A DNA stretch of 9,863 bases, from positions 1-9,863 of the forward strand of contig CAISDR010000156.1 of the NCBI GenBank assembly GCA_903884125.1, read 5' to 3'. The position numbers were made by a program, and so were the translations under genes. This document shows positions 1 to 6,223 of the stretch, in pieces (position 1 is the stretch's first letter; every line of letters starts with the position of its first letter). This DNA comes from an uncultured bacterium (GTDB lineage: Bacteria; Pseudomonadota; Alphaproteobacteria; CAISDR01). The notes under the pieces are model-generated. The model ran no database searches. It was not told the origin of the DNA and saw only the letters and a program-made list of their open reading frames with translations.

Positions 1-354
1 ACCACGATGTCCACAAACGGGTTTTTGATTGAACCGGTCTTTTTCTGGCCCGAAGCACGTTCTCTCCTGCACGAGGCAACTGTTGAATCCGGCTTCCTGG
101 CTAAACTCAAGCGCCATGACTCCAATCCGGAGTCCACCGCCATGGTGGTCAAAATGCGCAGCAGGATCATAGAACTTTTTCAGCGCTTTGGTGCAGCCCA
201 TTATCAGATTGGCCGCGCTTATCCGTATATGGCCAGCAGAGATCAGGCATCAAAGGAATTACTTTCCGCCATCAAACAGATGCTTGATCCGGCTTTTGCC
301 TGCAATCCGGGCGGATTGGGTATGGATGCGAAAACAAAAAAGGAACATGTCTGA
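1..354 (+). CDS. FAD-linked oxidase, C-terminal fragment (start lies left of the window)
   Basis: The reading frame is open from base 1 to the stop at 352-354, so the first internal ATG (base 7) is probably not the true start; only the last ~117 residues are visible. The segment resembles the C-terminal substrate/cap region of VAO/PCMH-fold flavoproteins (FAD-binding oxidases such as glycolate/lactate or 4-cresol dehydrogenase-like enzymes). Supporting marks are a FLIEPVFFWPEAR strand-and-turn near the beginning, a helix ending RFGAAHYQIGRAYPY, and a closing DPAFACNPGGLGM, which matches the common family ending 'DP...NPG.LG'. These enzymes oxidise a hydroxy acid, alcohol or alkylphenol using FAD. 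The FAD-binding half is not in the window, so neither the substrate nor covalent flavin attachment can be judged. The stop codon overlaps the next start (TGATG), indicating co-translation with the 237-residue protein. Family assignment is from recognition only. Confidence 0.
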   Translation, partial: TTMSTNGFLIEPVFFWPEARSLLHEATVESGFLAKLKRHDSNPESTAMVVKMRSRIIELFQRFGAAHYQIGRAYPYMASRDQASKELLSAIKQMLDPAFACNPGGLGMDAKTKKEHV

Positions 355-1067
355 TGAAACATCGTTCTGTCGTCGGTACGATACTTTACACGTCAAAAAA
401 GCCGGAAATTCTTGACCAAAAACGGGGTATCGAAAAATTCCATTTCACCCGGCATACAGACGGCAAGGTGACACTGCGTGCTTATTGTGAAATAGAGGAA
501 CCCTCCCCCACTGTGCTGCGCGATATCGTCTATTCGATTGATGAACATGGCCATCCGATGGATTGCCATGTACGGCTGACAGTTGGTGATGAATTCATGG
601 GATCAGGATGGTTTCGCTTTACCGACAGTTTTGTCGAGTGTGAAAGTTATGGCCCCCGGATTGGCCGATTAAGTCAGCGCATGCCGTGTGACGGACCATT
701 GATTGGCTTTGGGACACATCCGGTTGTGGCCGATGGCTATCTGCTGGCCCGGTTGAATTTGAAACCGGGCGAACAGCGGAAATTGAAACTGATGTTGCCG
801 TCGCCGGATCATCGCGGTGCCACACCGCCAATGCTGGCGCGCGTTGCTATTGATGCACGCTATGTGGGACCGGTTCAAAAAACCGTAAAGGCTGGCACAT
901 TTGCCGCCCGGCATTATCAGTTCATTGATGACGGCAGCGCCGGCTTGTCGAGTCAGCACCCACCTTATGACGTCTGGATCACCGATGATTCGGATGGGAT
1001 TATGATTTGCGGCGGAGTCGGCGGTTATATGCAGACGTGGTACGAACTGATTGCGCTGGAGCGCTAG
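354..1067 (+). CDS. Unrecognised 237-residue protein coupled to the FAD oxidase
   Basis: I do not recognise this family. The ATG at 354 overlaps the upstream stop by one base, and an AGGA Shine-Dalgarno at 341-344 lies 9 bases before it, so the start is well supported. No signal peptide or membrane segment is visible, suggesting a cytoplasmic protein. It is rich in alternating polar/hydrophobic stretches typical of beta strands, for example VTLRAYCEIEE, DCHVRLTVGDEFMGSGWFRF and PMLARVAIDARYVG. The C-terminal third holds a notable block, GTFAARHYQFIDDG (about residues 182-195), then HPPYDVWITDD and GGVGGYMQTWYELI. A beta-barrel or lipocalin/DUF3108-like fold is conceivable but is a guess. Tight coupling to the oxidase implies a job in the same pathway, possibly as a partner or substrate-binding protein. 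Coding status is confident; function is not. Confidence 0.85.
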   Translation: MKHRSVVGTILYTSKKPEILDQKRGIEKFHFTRHTDGKVTLRAYCEIEEPSPTVLRDIVYSIDEHGHPMDCHVRLTVGDEFMGSGWFRFTDSFVECESYGPRIGRLSQRMPCDGPLIGFGTHPVVADGYLLARLNLKPGEQRKLKLMLPSPDHRGATPPMLARVAIDARYVGPVQKTVKAGTFAARHYQFIDDGSAGLSSQHPPYDVWITDDSDGIMICGGVGGYMQTWYELIALER

Positions 1068-1074
1068 GGGCTAA

Positions 1075-1108
1075 GGCAGCAGTCGATCCAATTGGGTCAA
1101 CTGCTACC
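1075..1108. terminator. Hairpin between convergent genes, possible bidirectional transcription barrier
   Basis: AGCAGT (1078-1083) pairs with ACTGCT (1100-1105). Inside it, after one C/A mismatch, GATCC (1085-1089) pairs with GGGTC (1094-1098) including one G-T wobble, around an AATT loop at 1090-1093. Outside it, GG 1075-1076 can pair with CC 1107-1108. It occupies most of the 53-base gap between two convergent stop codons (1067 and 1121), where a shared terminator is expected. No clean T-run follows directly on either strand, so intrinsic termination would be weak; a Rho-assisted or mRNA 3'-end stabilising role is equally possible. Confidence 0.4.
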
Positions 1109-1120
1109 CAAACCGCCGCT

Positions 1121-2029
1121 TTATTTTGGCGCTGATTCCGCGGCAGCCTTTTTTGCCTCAACAATTTTCCTGAAATATGTCCAGCTTGTTTCATTCGGCC
1201 TTGCATCATCAGCGGGCGGCGGAGCTGCATAAACGGGGTAACTGTTTCTGATCTGTTCGAGAATTACAGGCGGCAAGGCTTCAATGTCGGACACTGTCTG
1301 ACCGGTGGCATTGGTAATCATCATGCCATTGCGCCCCGCCATTTTCATCCAGGGCAACCATTCAGCAATGCGCACCCATGAAACCGAGGCATTGGCGCGG
1401 GGCTTTGATCCGTCAATCAGATCGGCCTGATCAACAACGAAATCAAAAATCTCCATCGCATGATATTGGTTGCCCACATATTCCTGAAAGTCACCTGCGA
1501 GTGGATTTTTGTAGAACAAGGGGACCTCGAGACCCATAAACACGCGACCGTTTTCGACCCGCGCGCCCAATGAATAGGGTTCGCCCTTTTCATTTATGGG
1601 GAAAATCGGTACCCGGAAATTGACTGGATCATTGGCCACATGGACCACATCCACCGTCTGACCTGTCCAGGGATTGGTCCAGGTCTTAAGAACTTCACCA
1701 GTGGCAGGATCGAGATAGAACATCAATTCGCGCGAGACCATCCGCACACCCTTGCCACGCTTGGGGTCTTCCACACTCACGCATTGGCGCACATTCATAC
1801 CCTGAACACCGAATAACAGGCGATCAGCCTCGCCCTGAACGCGAGAATAAACCTTGCCCACCCAGTGATAGACCACCGGTTTCAAATCCTCGGCTGAGCA
1901 CTGAATTTTACGAAATGCCGTAATGGCGTCCTCGGGATTTGCCAGGTCCAGCTTGCGCGCATGGGCGGATGAAGTAGCAAGGGTCGCGGCCAGAAAAATG
2001 CCCAAAGTCAGCCCGGGTATTGCACGCAT
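1121..2029 (-). CDS. Exported DUF1838 family protein
   Basis: This 302-residue protein starts with a signal peptide: MRAIPGLTLGIFLAATLATSSAHA, a hydrophobic core ending in an AHA cleavage site after residue 24, predicting a periplasmic (or outer-membrane-facing) location. The mature part matches what I know of DUF1838: an opening 'LANPEDAITAFRKIQC', a strand region around YHWVGKVYSRV, a Trp-rich TWTNPWTGQTVDVVHVANDPVNF motif (about residues 125-147), and a late SWVRIAEWLPWMKMAGRNGMM block (about residues 222-242). No enzymatic function is established for the family to my knowledge. The ATG at 2029 is supported by an AGGGAG at 2045-2040, 10 bases upstream. It is transcribed divergently from the TonB-dependent receptor, sharing a 154-base promoter region, which suggests joint control and perhaps a periplasmic role in handling the imported compound (inference). 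Confidence 0.85.
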   Translation of the reverse strand: MRAIPGLTLGIFLAATLATSSAHARKLDLANPEDAITAFRKIQCSAEDLKPVVYHWVGKVYSRVQGEADRLLFGVQGMNVRQCVSVEDPKRGKGVRMVSRELMFYLDPATGEVLKTWTNPWTGQTVDVVHVANDPVNFRVPIFPINEKGEPYSLGARVENGRVFMGLEVPLFYKNPLAGDFQEYVGNQYHAMEIFDFVVDQADLIDGSKPRANASVSWVRIAEWLPWMKMAGRNGMMITNATGQTVSDIEALPPVILEQIRNSYPVYAAPPPADDARPNETSWTYFRKIVEAKKAAAESAPK

Positions 2030-2057
2030 GTGGATTTATCTCCCTATTTTTGGTGTC

Positions 2058-2080
2058 AATTTGGCAACACCGACCAAATT
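2058..2080. promoter_or_regulatory. Inverted repeat AATTTGG-N9-CCAAATT, possible operator
   Basis: AATTTGG at 2058-2064 is the exact reverse complement of CCAAATT at 2074-2080, separated by 9 bases. The centre-to-centre distance of the arms is 16 bases, or about one and a half helical turns. It lies 29 bases upstream of the DUF1838 start and well upstream of the receptor start, so it could serve a regulator of either gene. No regulator gene is in the window, and a 7-base arm pair can arise by chance. Confidence 0.3.
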
Positions 2081-2128
2081 CCTGTCACTTTTAGTTCACG
2101 CTGGCCGTTGTGAAGCAACCGCAACAAA

Positions 2129-2146
2129 TGATATATGGATATATCA
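2129..2146. promoter_or_regulatory. Perfect palindrome TGATATATGGATATATCA, probable operator of the receptor gene
   Basis: Two perfect 8-base arms (2129-2136 and 2139-2146) flank a central GG. The site ends 37 bases before the receptor ATG, where the -10 element or transcription start is expected, so a bound dimer would block transcription. The TA-rich arms with outer TGA/TCA resemble sites used by some dimeric helix-turn-helix regulators (GntR-type among them), but the regulator is not in this window and the family is a guess. Confidence 0.5.
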
Positions 2147-2170
2147 ATTGTTCAAATCAAGGAAAATCAG

Positions 2171-2177
2171 AGGGGAG
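2171..2177 (+). promoter_or_regulatory. Ribosome binding site that fixes the TonB-receptor start
   Basis: AGGGGAG lies 6 bases before the ATG at 2184. The open frame extends upstream to about 1923 without a stop, but that extension runs antisense through the DUF1838 signal-peptide region and the divergent promoter region. This site and the signal peptide right after 2184 settle the start. Confidence 0.8.
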
Positions 2178-2183
2178 TCAGAA

Positions 2184-4550
2184 ATGGCGCATTTGCATCA
2201 GTTTCCCAGTTTTTCAGCTTTCCATAAGGTTCTGTTCGGCTGCACAGCAATTGCGGCGGCAATGCATCTCGCACCGGAAAGTATGGCTCAATCCTCGCCT
2301 TCTCCGACACAAAAGGCTGCACCGGCAAAGGCCAAGGTTTCGGCAAACCAGCCAGAAGAAATCGTCGTGACTGCTCGAAAGATCGAAGAAAAGCTGCAGG
2401 ACGCCCCCGTATCGGTCAGCGCCTTCAGCGCCAGAACCATCGAGAATCAGGGTATTGCATCGATCACAGACCTGGCCAAACAGACGCCGGGTCTTTCCTA
2501 CGAAAAGTCATTTGGCCGTCGGGATAATTCCCAGAACTTTACCATTCGCGGCGTATCAAACGTCTCTAACGCTGCGCTGAATTTCCCATCGGTCGCTAAC
2601 TTCATCGACGGGGTTTTTGTTCCCGGATCGTTGGATGGCTATGACCTGTCGCAGGTTCAGCGCGTGGAAATCATTCGCGGGCCGCAAAGTGCGGTCTATG
2701 GACGGGCGACCGAAGCAGGCGCCATTAATTATGTGACAAAGCGTCCGACAAATGACTGGACCGCAATGGCTAGCGGCAGCTATGCCACGTTCAATGACAC
2801 CAAGGCGTTCATCCGAGCAGGCGGCCCGATAATCGCCGACCGCCTTTATTTTTCGGGAAGCTATCGCACCTATTCCAAAGACGGGCAATATCCAAACATC
2901 GCCGATGGCGGGCGCAAGACCGGCGCCGAATCTTCGCAGTCGATGTCAGGCAGTTTGCGATTTACGCCCAGCGAGCGTTTTGATGCAACGCTGCGTCTTT
3001 ATTATGATCGTGACCGTGATGATCAGCCTGCATTCGGATTTTCCCCCGGTTCGGCCGACAATTGTTATCTGACGACCTATCCGTTTTATTGCGGGACGAT
3101 CAAAAACGCCGGATTCGTGAATATGGATCGCAAAAACATATTGTTCGACGGCCTGAAACGATCCGATCTGTTCGGGTCCTTGTCAGTGACTTATGACCTG
3201 GGGCCAGTTATCGTGACATCGATAACCGGCCATGATGATAATCGGGTTCTGAACGGAAGCGATACATCATACAACAATTTCCTCAATGGGCTTGGCGGGT
3301 TCGACGTTGTTGAACGCAAACGTGACGCAAGCACGTCCGAAGAGTTCCGATTGGCAGCAGCACCCGGCGGTCCACTGAAATGGCAGGTCGGATATTTCTA
3401 CTACACGCAGGATTCATATAACTTCAATGTGCCAACAATTGCTGCGTCAAACAGTAATTACGCATCGGTCAAATCAAACGCGTTCTTTGGTCAGATAGGG
3501 TATGATATTCTATCTAACCTGGAAGCATCGGTCGAAGGACGCTATGCAAAAGATGATATAGGCCTTAGAAATCCATTCGGTGTAGCCAGCGCAACAGCAC
3601 CAATTGCACCATGGGCGTTAAGCCGCTCTTTTTCCGCTTTCACGCCACGGTTTATTCTGGACTGGAAAGTCACACCAGATGCCATGGTCTATGCATCGGC
3701 ATCGCGCGGGACAAAGCCGGGTGGTTTCAATGCTGTGGGTGCGGCACCTGCGGGCGCTGAATCCTATCTGGAAGAAAAGATCTGGGCCTATGAACTGGGT
3801 GCCAAAACATCATGGCTGGACAATCGTATAACAGCCAATGTGTCATTATATTATAACGAGCTGCAAAATCAGCAGCTGACACTTACCTACCTGCTGCCAA
3901 CCGGCTCGTCCACTTCATACAATGTGAATGCCGGTCGCTCGCATACCCAAGGTGTCGAACTAGAAGGTCGCGCGCGGGTTATTGACCAGCTGAGCCTGGA
4001 TGGGTCCTTGTCCTTCAACGATGGCAAGTTCGATGATTATGCGGGTATTGGCGACCTGTGTCTGCTGGCTGGTCAATCCCAGATCGTCACCAGCCGGGCT
4101 GGTTTCAAGACCTTGCAACCGCTGGCATCCTGTCTGGCTGGTCCGGTTGGCAATGGCAAAGGCAAGACCCTGCCCAAAGCGCCAAAAATCCTGGGCAGCC
4201 TGACAGCAGACTGGACCGCGCCTTTGAGCGGATCATTCAGTTATTTCATCCGCCCCAGTGTGACCTATCGAGCTGAAAGCTTTGTACAGGTCGACAATCT
4301 GACCAAAGTACCCTCGGCAACGATTGCCAACCTGCGCATCGGGGTCGAGAATGAAAAATATCAGTTCTCAATCTTCGGCAACAATATCAACAACAATAAG
4401 TCACCGACTTACGTTCTGCGCTATCTTGACTTTGCCAAGCTGGTGCCAGGTACAACTCCGATTTCCTTCCTTGGAACGTCACAGCGGGCATTCCCCTATG
4501 CCTTACCAAACAAGCCGCAGGTTGGCGTTTCTGCCACTGTTCGCTATTGA
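2184..4550 (+). CDS. TonB-dependent outer-membrane receptor
   Basis: This 788-residue protein has the full receptor layout. A signal peptide (residues 1 to about 35, ending ESMA before QSS) is followed by an Ala/Pro/Lys linker. A TonB box EEIVVTARK lies at 58-66. The plug starts at DAPVSVSAFSARTI (73 on) and holds FTIRGVSN, FIDGVFVPG and VEIIRGPQSAVYGRATEAGAINYVTKRP-type motifs. A long beta-barrel then ends in the usual terminal aromatic (VSATVRY). Such receptors take up scarce or bulky substrates across the outer membrane with energy from TonB-ExbBD. There is no N-terminal signalling extension, so FecI/FecR control is unlikely. Two cysteine pairs (NCYLTTYPFYC, and DLC...ASC near the C-terminal third) could form disulfides in external loops. 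No siderophore-specific mark is visible. Its neighbours suggest an organic catabolic substrate rather than iron (inference). Confidence 0.95.
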   Translation: MAHLHQFPSFSAFHKVLFGCTAIAAAMHLAPESMAQSSPSPTQKAAPAKAKVSANQPEEIVVTARKIEEKLQDAPVSVSAFSARTIENQGIASITDLAKQTPGLSYEKSFGRRDNSQNFTIRGVSNVSNAALNFPSVANFIDGVFVPGSLDGYDLSQVQRVEIIRGPQSAVYGRATEAGAINYVTKRPTNDWTAMASGSYATFNDTKAFIRAGGPIIADRLYFSGSYRTYSKDGQYPNIADGGRKTGAESSQSMSGSLRFTPSERFDATLRLYYDRDRDDQPAFGFSPGSADNCYLTTYPFYCGTIKNAGFVNMDRKNILFDGLKRSDLFGSLSVTYDLGPVIVTSITGHDDNRVLNGSDTSYNNFLNGLGGFDVVERKRDASTSEEFRLAAAPGGPLKWQVGYFYYTQDSYNFNVPTIAASNSNYASVKSNAFFGQIGYDILSNLEASVEGRYAKDDIGLRNPFGVASATAPIAPWALSRSFSAFTPRFILDWKVTPDAMVYASASRGTKPGGFNAVGAAPAGAESYLEEKIWAYELGAKTSWLDNRITANVSLYYNELQNQQLTLTYLLPTGSSTSYNVNAGRSHTQGVELEGRARVIDQLSLDGSLSFNDGKFDDYAGIGDLCLLAGQSQIVTSRAGFKTLQPLASCLAGPVGNGKGKTLPKAPKILGSLTADWTAPLSGSFSYFIRPSVTYRAESFVQVDNLTKVPSATIANLRIGVENEKYQFSIFGNNINNNKSPTYVLRYLDFAKLVPGTTPISFLGTSQRAFPYALPNKPQVGVSATVRY

Positions 4551-4579
4551 TCCCACGGGATAAACTTTGTTTGATAGAC

Positions 4580-4614
4580 GGGCGCGAACTATTTGGTTCG
4601 CGCCCAATTCTTTT
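4580..4614 (+). terminator. Strong hairpin terminator or attenuator after the receptor gene
   Basis: A perfect 10-base stem, GGGCGCGAAC (4580-4589) with GTTCGCGCCC (4596-4605), closes a 6-base TATTTG loop and is followed by AATTCTTTT (4606-4614), an interrupted U-tract on the plus strand. It lies 29 bases after the receptor stop. The Shine-Dalgarno of the next gene begins at 4616, directly after the U-tract, so receptor transcripts should mostly end here and only read-through would reach the amidohydrolase gene. Confidence 0.8.
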
Positions 4615-4615
4615 C

Positions 4616-4620
4616 AGGAG
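4616..4620 (+). promoter_or_regulatory. Ribosome binding site supporting a GTG start for the amidohydrolase
   Basis: AGGAG stands 8 bases before the GTG at 4629. The next in-frame ATG, at 4656, has no comparable site, so GTG is preferred. Confidence 0.7.
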
Positions 4621-4628
4621 CAGGCTAA

Positions 4629-5321
4629 GTGACCAATCTGCGATTTGAACCGACGATGGTGCGCGACAATAAAACTGCGCGCGAACTTTTCGAGGAAGTA
4701 TGCGCCAATCCTGCGCGTGCGCAATTTGGGTTTGGTTCAAAACTGGCTGTCGTGAATGTGGACTTTCAGCAGGCTTACACGCGGCCTGATCTGTTTCCAA
4801 AAACATCATATGTCACTAACCCCGATCAGATCACTTTTGTAAACCGCATTTCAGCGGCAGCACGTTCCAAATCGATGCCGGTCATCTGGACTCGTGTGGC
4901 CTATAAGGCAGATTCGGGTGATGCCGGTGTCTGGGGAACCCGAACCAACACGCCCGACAGTCTACAGAACATCAAGTATGATTCTGAACGTCATGCCTTT
5001 GATCCCCGCGTCGAGATCGATCATGGCTGTGATCTGATTTACACAAAGCGCATGCCATCGGCATTTTTTGAAAGTCAGTTATCCAGCTATCTTGTCTGGC
5101 ACAAGGTCGATACCGTGCTGGTTACCGGGGGATCAACCAGCGGCTGCGTGCGTGCCACGGCTGTTGACAGTCTCAGCCATGGCTATCGCACCATCGTCGC
5201 TGAAGAATGTGTGGCAGATAAGCACGAAAGCTATCACTTTGCCAATCTGACCGACCTGCAACTGAAATATGCTGACGTGGTCAAGGCTCAGGACGTGCTG
5301 GACTGGCTGGCCAGCCGATAG
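4629..5321 (+). CDS. Isochorismatase-superfamily amidohydrolase (N-carbamoylsarcosine amidohydrolase-like)
   Basis: This 230-residue cysteine hydrolase shows the superfamily triad: Asp45 in VVNVDFQQAY, Lys140 in IYTKRMPSAFF, and the nucleophile Cys173 in VTGGSTSGCVRATAVDS. The TKR-SAFF and STSGCVRATAVD signatures are those of the N-carbamoylsarcosine amidohydrolase and maleamate amidohydrolase branch, which hydrolyses a linear amide or carbamoyl group to release ammonia, rather than of true isochorismatases. No signal peptide is present, so it is cytoplasmic. Start is GTG, chosen for the AGGAG at 4616-4620. Its 3' end overlaps the last gene of the opposite-strand operon by 34 bases. Because that operon encodes cyclic-amidase-like enzymes, a half-amidase role on their ring-opened product is attractive (inference). 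Exact substrate unknown; creatinine/sarcosine or nicotinate metabolism are alternatives without other supporting genes here. Confidence 0.9.
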   Translation: MTNLRFEPTMVRDNKTARELFEEVCANPARAQFGFGSKLAVVNVDFQQAYTRPDLFPKTSYVTNPDQITFVNRISAAARSKSMPVIWTRVAYKADSGDAGVWGTRTNTPDSLQNIKYDSERHAFDPRVEIDHGCDLIYTKRMPSAFFESQLSSYLVWHKVDTVLVTGGSTSGCVRATAVDSLSHGYRTIVAEECVADKHESYHFANLTDLQLKYADVVKAQDVLDWLASR

Positions 5322-6223
5322 GCTTCACAGATCCGGGTCACGTTTTCCACAAATACCCGTCTGTCAGTGGATAGCTGTCTTAATATGGCACGCAATGCCG
5401 CGATCCGGAATGGCTGACCGATGACATAGGGTGTGAGTGTAATACCCAATGTCCGTGATCCGAAACGTTCGGGCTGCGCACACAGGCAATCAATGGCCGC
5501 AAGAATCTGTGCAAGCCAGTCTTCTTCGCTCTGCCTTCGGTCGATAAGCAACAGGCGATCATCAAGTTCATTCGATAATGGCAGGCAGGTCAGCGGGCCG
5601 GAGTCCGTTGTCATCTCTACCGGTACTTCATCCATTTCCCAATCCAGACAGATTTTATATCCACCTGCCGCCAACAAAACAGGGGTCGCAAATGATTGCT
5701 GGCGCGCGGGGCTCATCCATGTAGTTGGCGCAAGACCTTTGGCAGCAAACAGACTTGTAGTCTCGGCAATCCATGTCTCTTCGACAGCCCGGTCCAATCC
5801 GCCCCAATGAATGTGATCGGTCGATAATCCATAAGCGGCAATTTCGTGGCCAGCCGACTGAATGGCATGGACCAAAGGTTCCAGTCTTTCCAGCGCCATC
5901 GCATTGATCGGAAAAGTTGCCTTCAACCCGGCATGGTCCAGTGCATCCAGAATGCGAAACACGCCAACCCTGTTGCCATAATCACGGGTCGTGTAATGCC
6001 GCAGATCAGGATAGGGCGTCACCATGGCACCGGGATGTTTGAACGGTTTGCCGGACGGATTAAGGCCATGATGTTCAATTGGTACGATCAGCGCCACTGC
6101 CAGATTTCTGTCACCTGGCAATGCCACGGATTTGCCCGCCTGAACCGGACGCCAGGGGTATAAATCCTGATCCATGCCATATTGGCGCCTGGGATAAGTC
6201 AGATAATCATCTGGCAGGCTCAT
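5288..6223 (-). CDS. PuuE/cyclic-imidase-like protein of the polysaccharide deacetylase superfamily, diverged copy
   Basis: This 311-residue protein carries the PuuE-branch mark RDYGNRVGVFRILDALD (residues 80-96), then GLKATFPIN, GHEIAAYGLSTDHIHWGG (125-142) and a C-terminal LTPYVIGQPFRIAALRAIL (263-281). This branch of NodB-like TIM-type barrels includes allantoinase PuuE and bacterial cyclic imide hydrolase, which open cyclic amides, not sugars. Compared with its upstream neighbour, the 'HG' histidine is Tyr131 and the 'LH' histidine of the C-terminal motif is Thr263-Pro264-flanked (LTP), so two likely active-site histidines are replaced; Asp136, His137 and His139 nearby may compensate. No signal peptide. 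The ATG overlaps the preceding stop (ATGA, 6223-6220), the last junction of the operon. It could be an enzyme of altered specificity or a partner subunit of the other copy. The 3' end overlaps the convergent amidohydrolase gene. Confidence 0.85.
   Translation of the reverse strand: MSLPDDYLTYPRRQYGMDQDLYPWRPVQAGKSVALPGDRNLAVALIVPIEHHGLNPSGKPFKHPGAMVTPYPDLRHYTTRDYGNRVGVFRILDALDHAGLKATFPINAMALERLEPLVHAIQSAGHEIAAYGLSTDHIHWGGLDRAVEETWIAETTSLFAAKGLAPTTWMSPARQQSFATPVLLAAGGYKICLDWEMDEVPVEMTTDSGPLTCLPLSNELDDRLLLIDRRQSEEDWLAQILAAIDCLCAQPERFGSRTLGITLTPYVIGQPFRIAALRAILRQLSTDRRVFVENVTRICEAYRLASQSSTS

Larger units (their letters stand above)
2030..2183. promoter_or_regulatory. Divergent promoter region between DUF1838 and TonB-receptor genes
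   Basis: This 154-base gap must carry promoters for both flanking genes. It is AT-richer than the coding sequence around it and contains two inverted repeats (2058-2080 and 2129-2146) listed separately. For the receptor, TTGTGA at 2108-2113 with TATATG at 2132-2137 (18-base spacing) is a plausible but weak sigma-70 match. No convincing promoter for DUF1838 stands out. Both assignments are by eye only. Confidence 0.55.

Noticed and set aside
7..9. ATG at base 7 as the true start of the FAD oxidase gene
   Set aside because: The frame is open to the window edge and the protein matches only the C-terminal part of a larger flavoprotein family.
2054..2059. TTGACA on the minus strand as the -35 box of DUF1838
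   Set aside because: A -10 at normal spacing would fall at about 2036-2031, putting the transcription start inside or after the start codon at 2029.
1923..2183. An N-terminal extension of the TonB receptor from 1923
   Set aside because: It would run antisense through the DUF1838 signal-peptide region and the promoter region; a strong ribosome binding site and signal peptide begin at 2171-2184.
4387..4809. 140-residue minus-strand reading frame
   Set aside because: It runs antisense across the receptor end, the terminator hairpin and the amidohydrolase start, and its composition shows no recognisable protein features.
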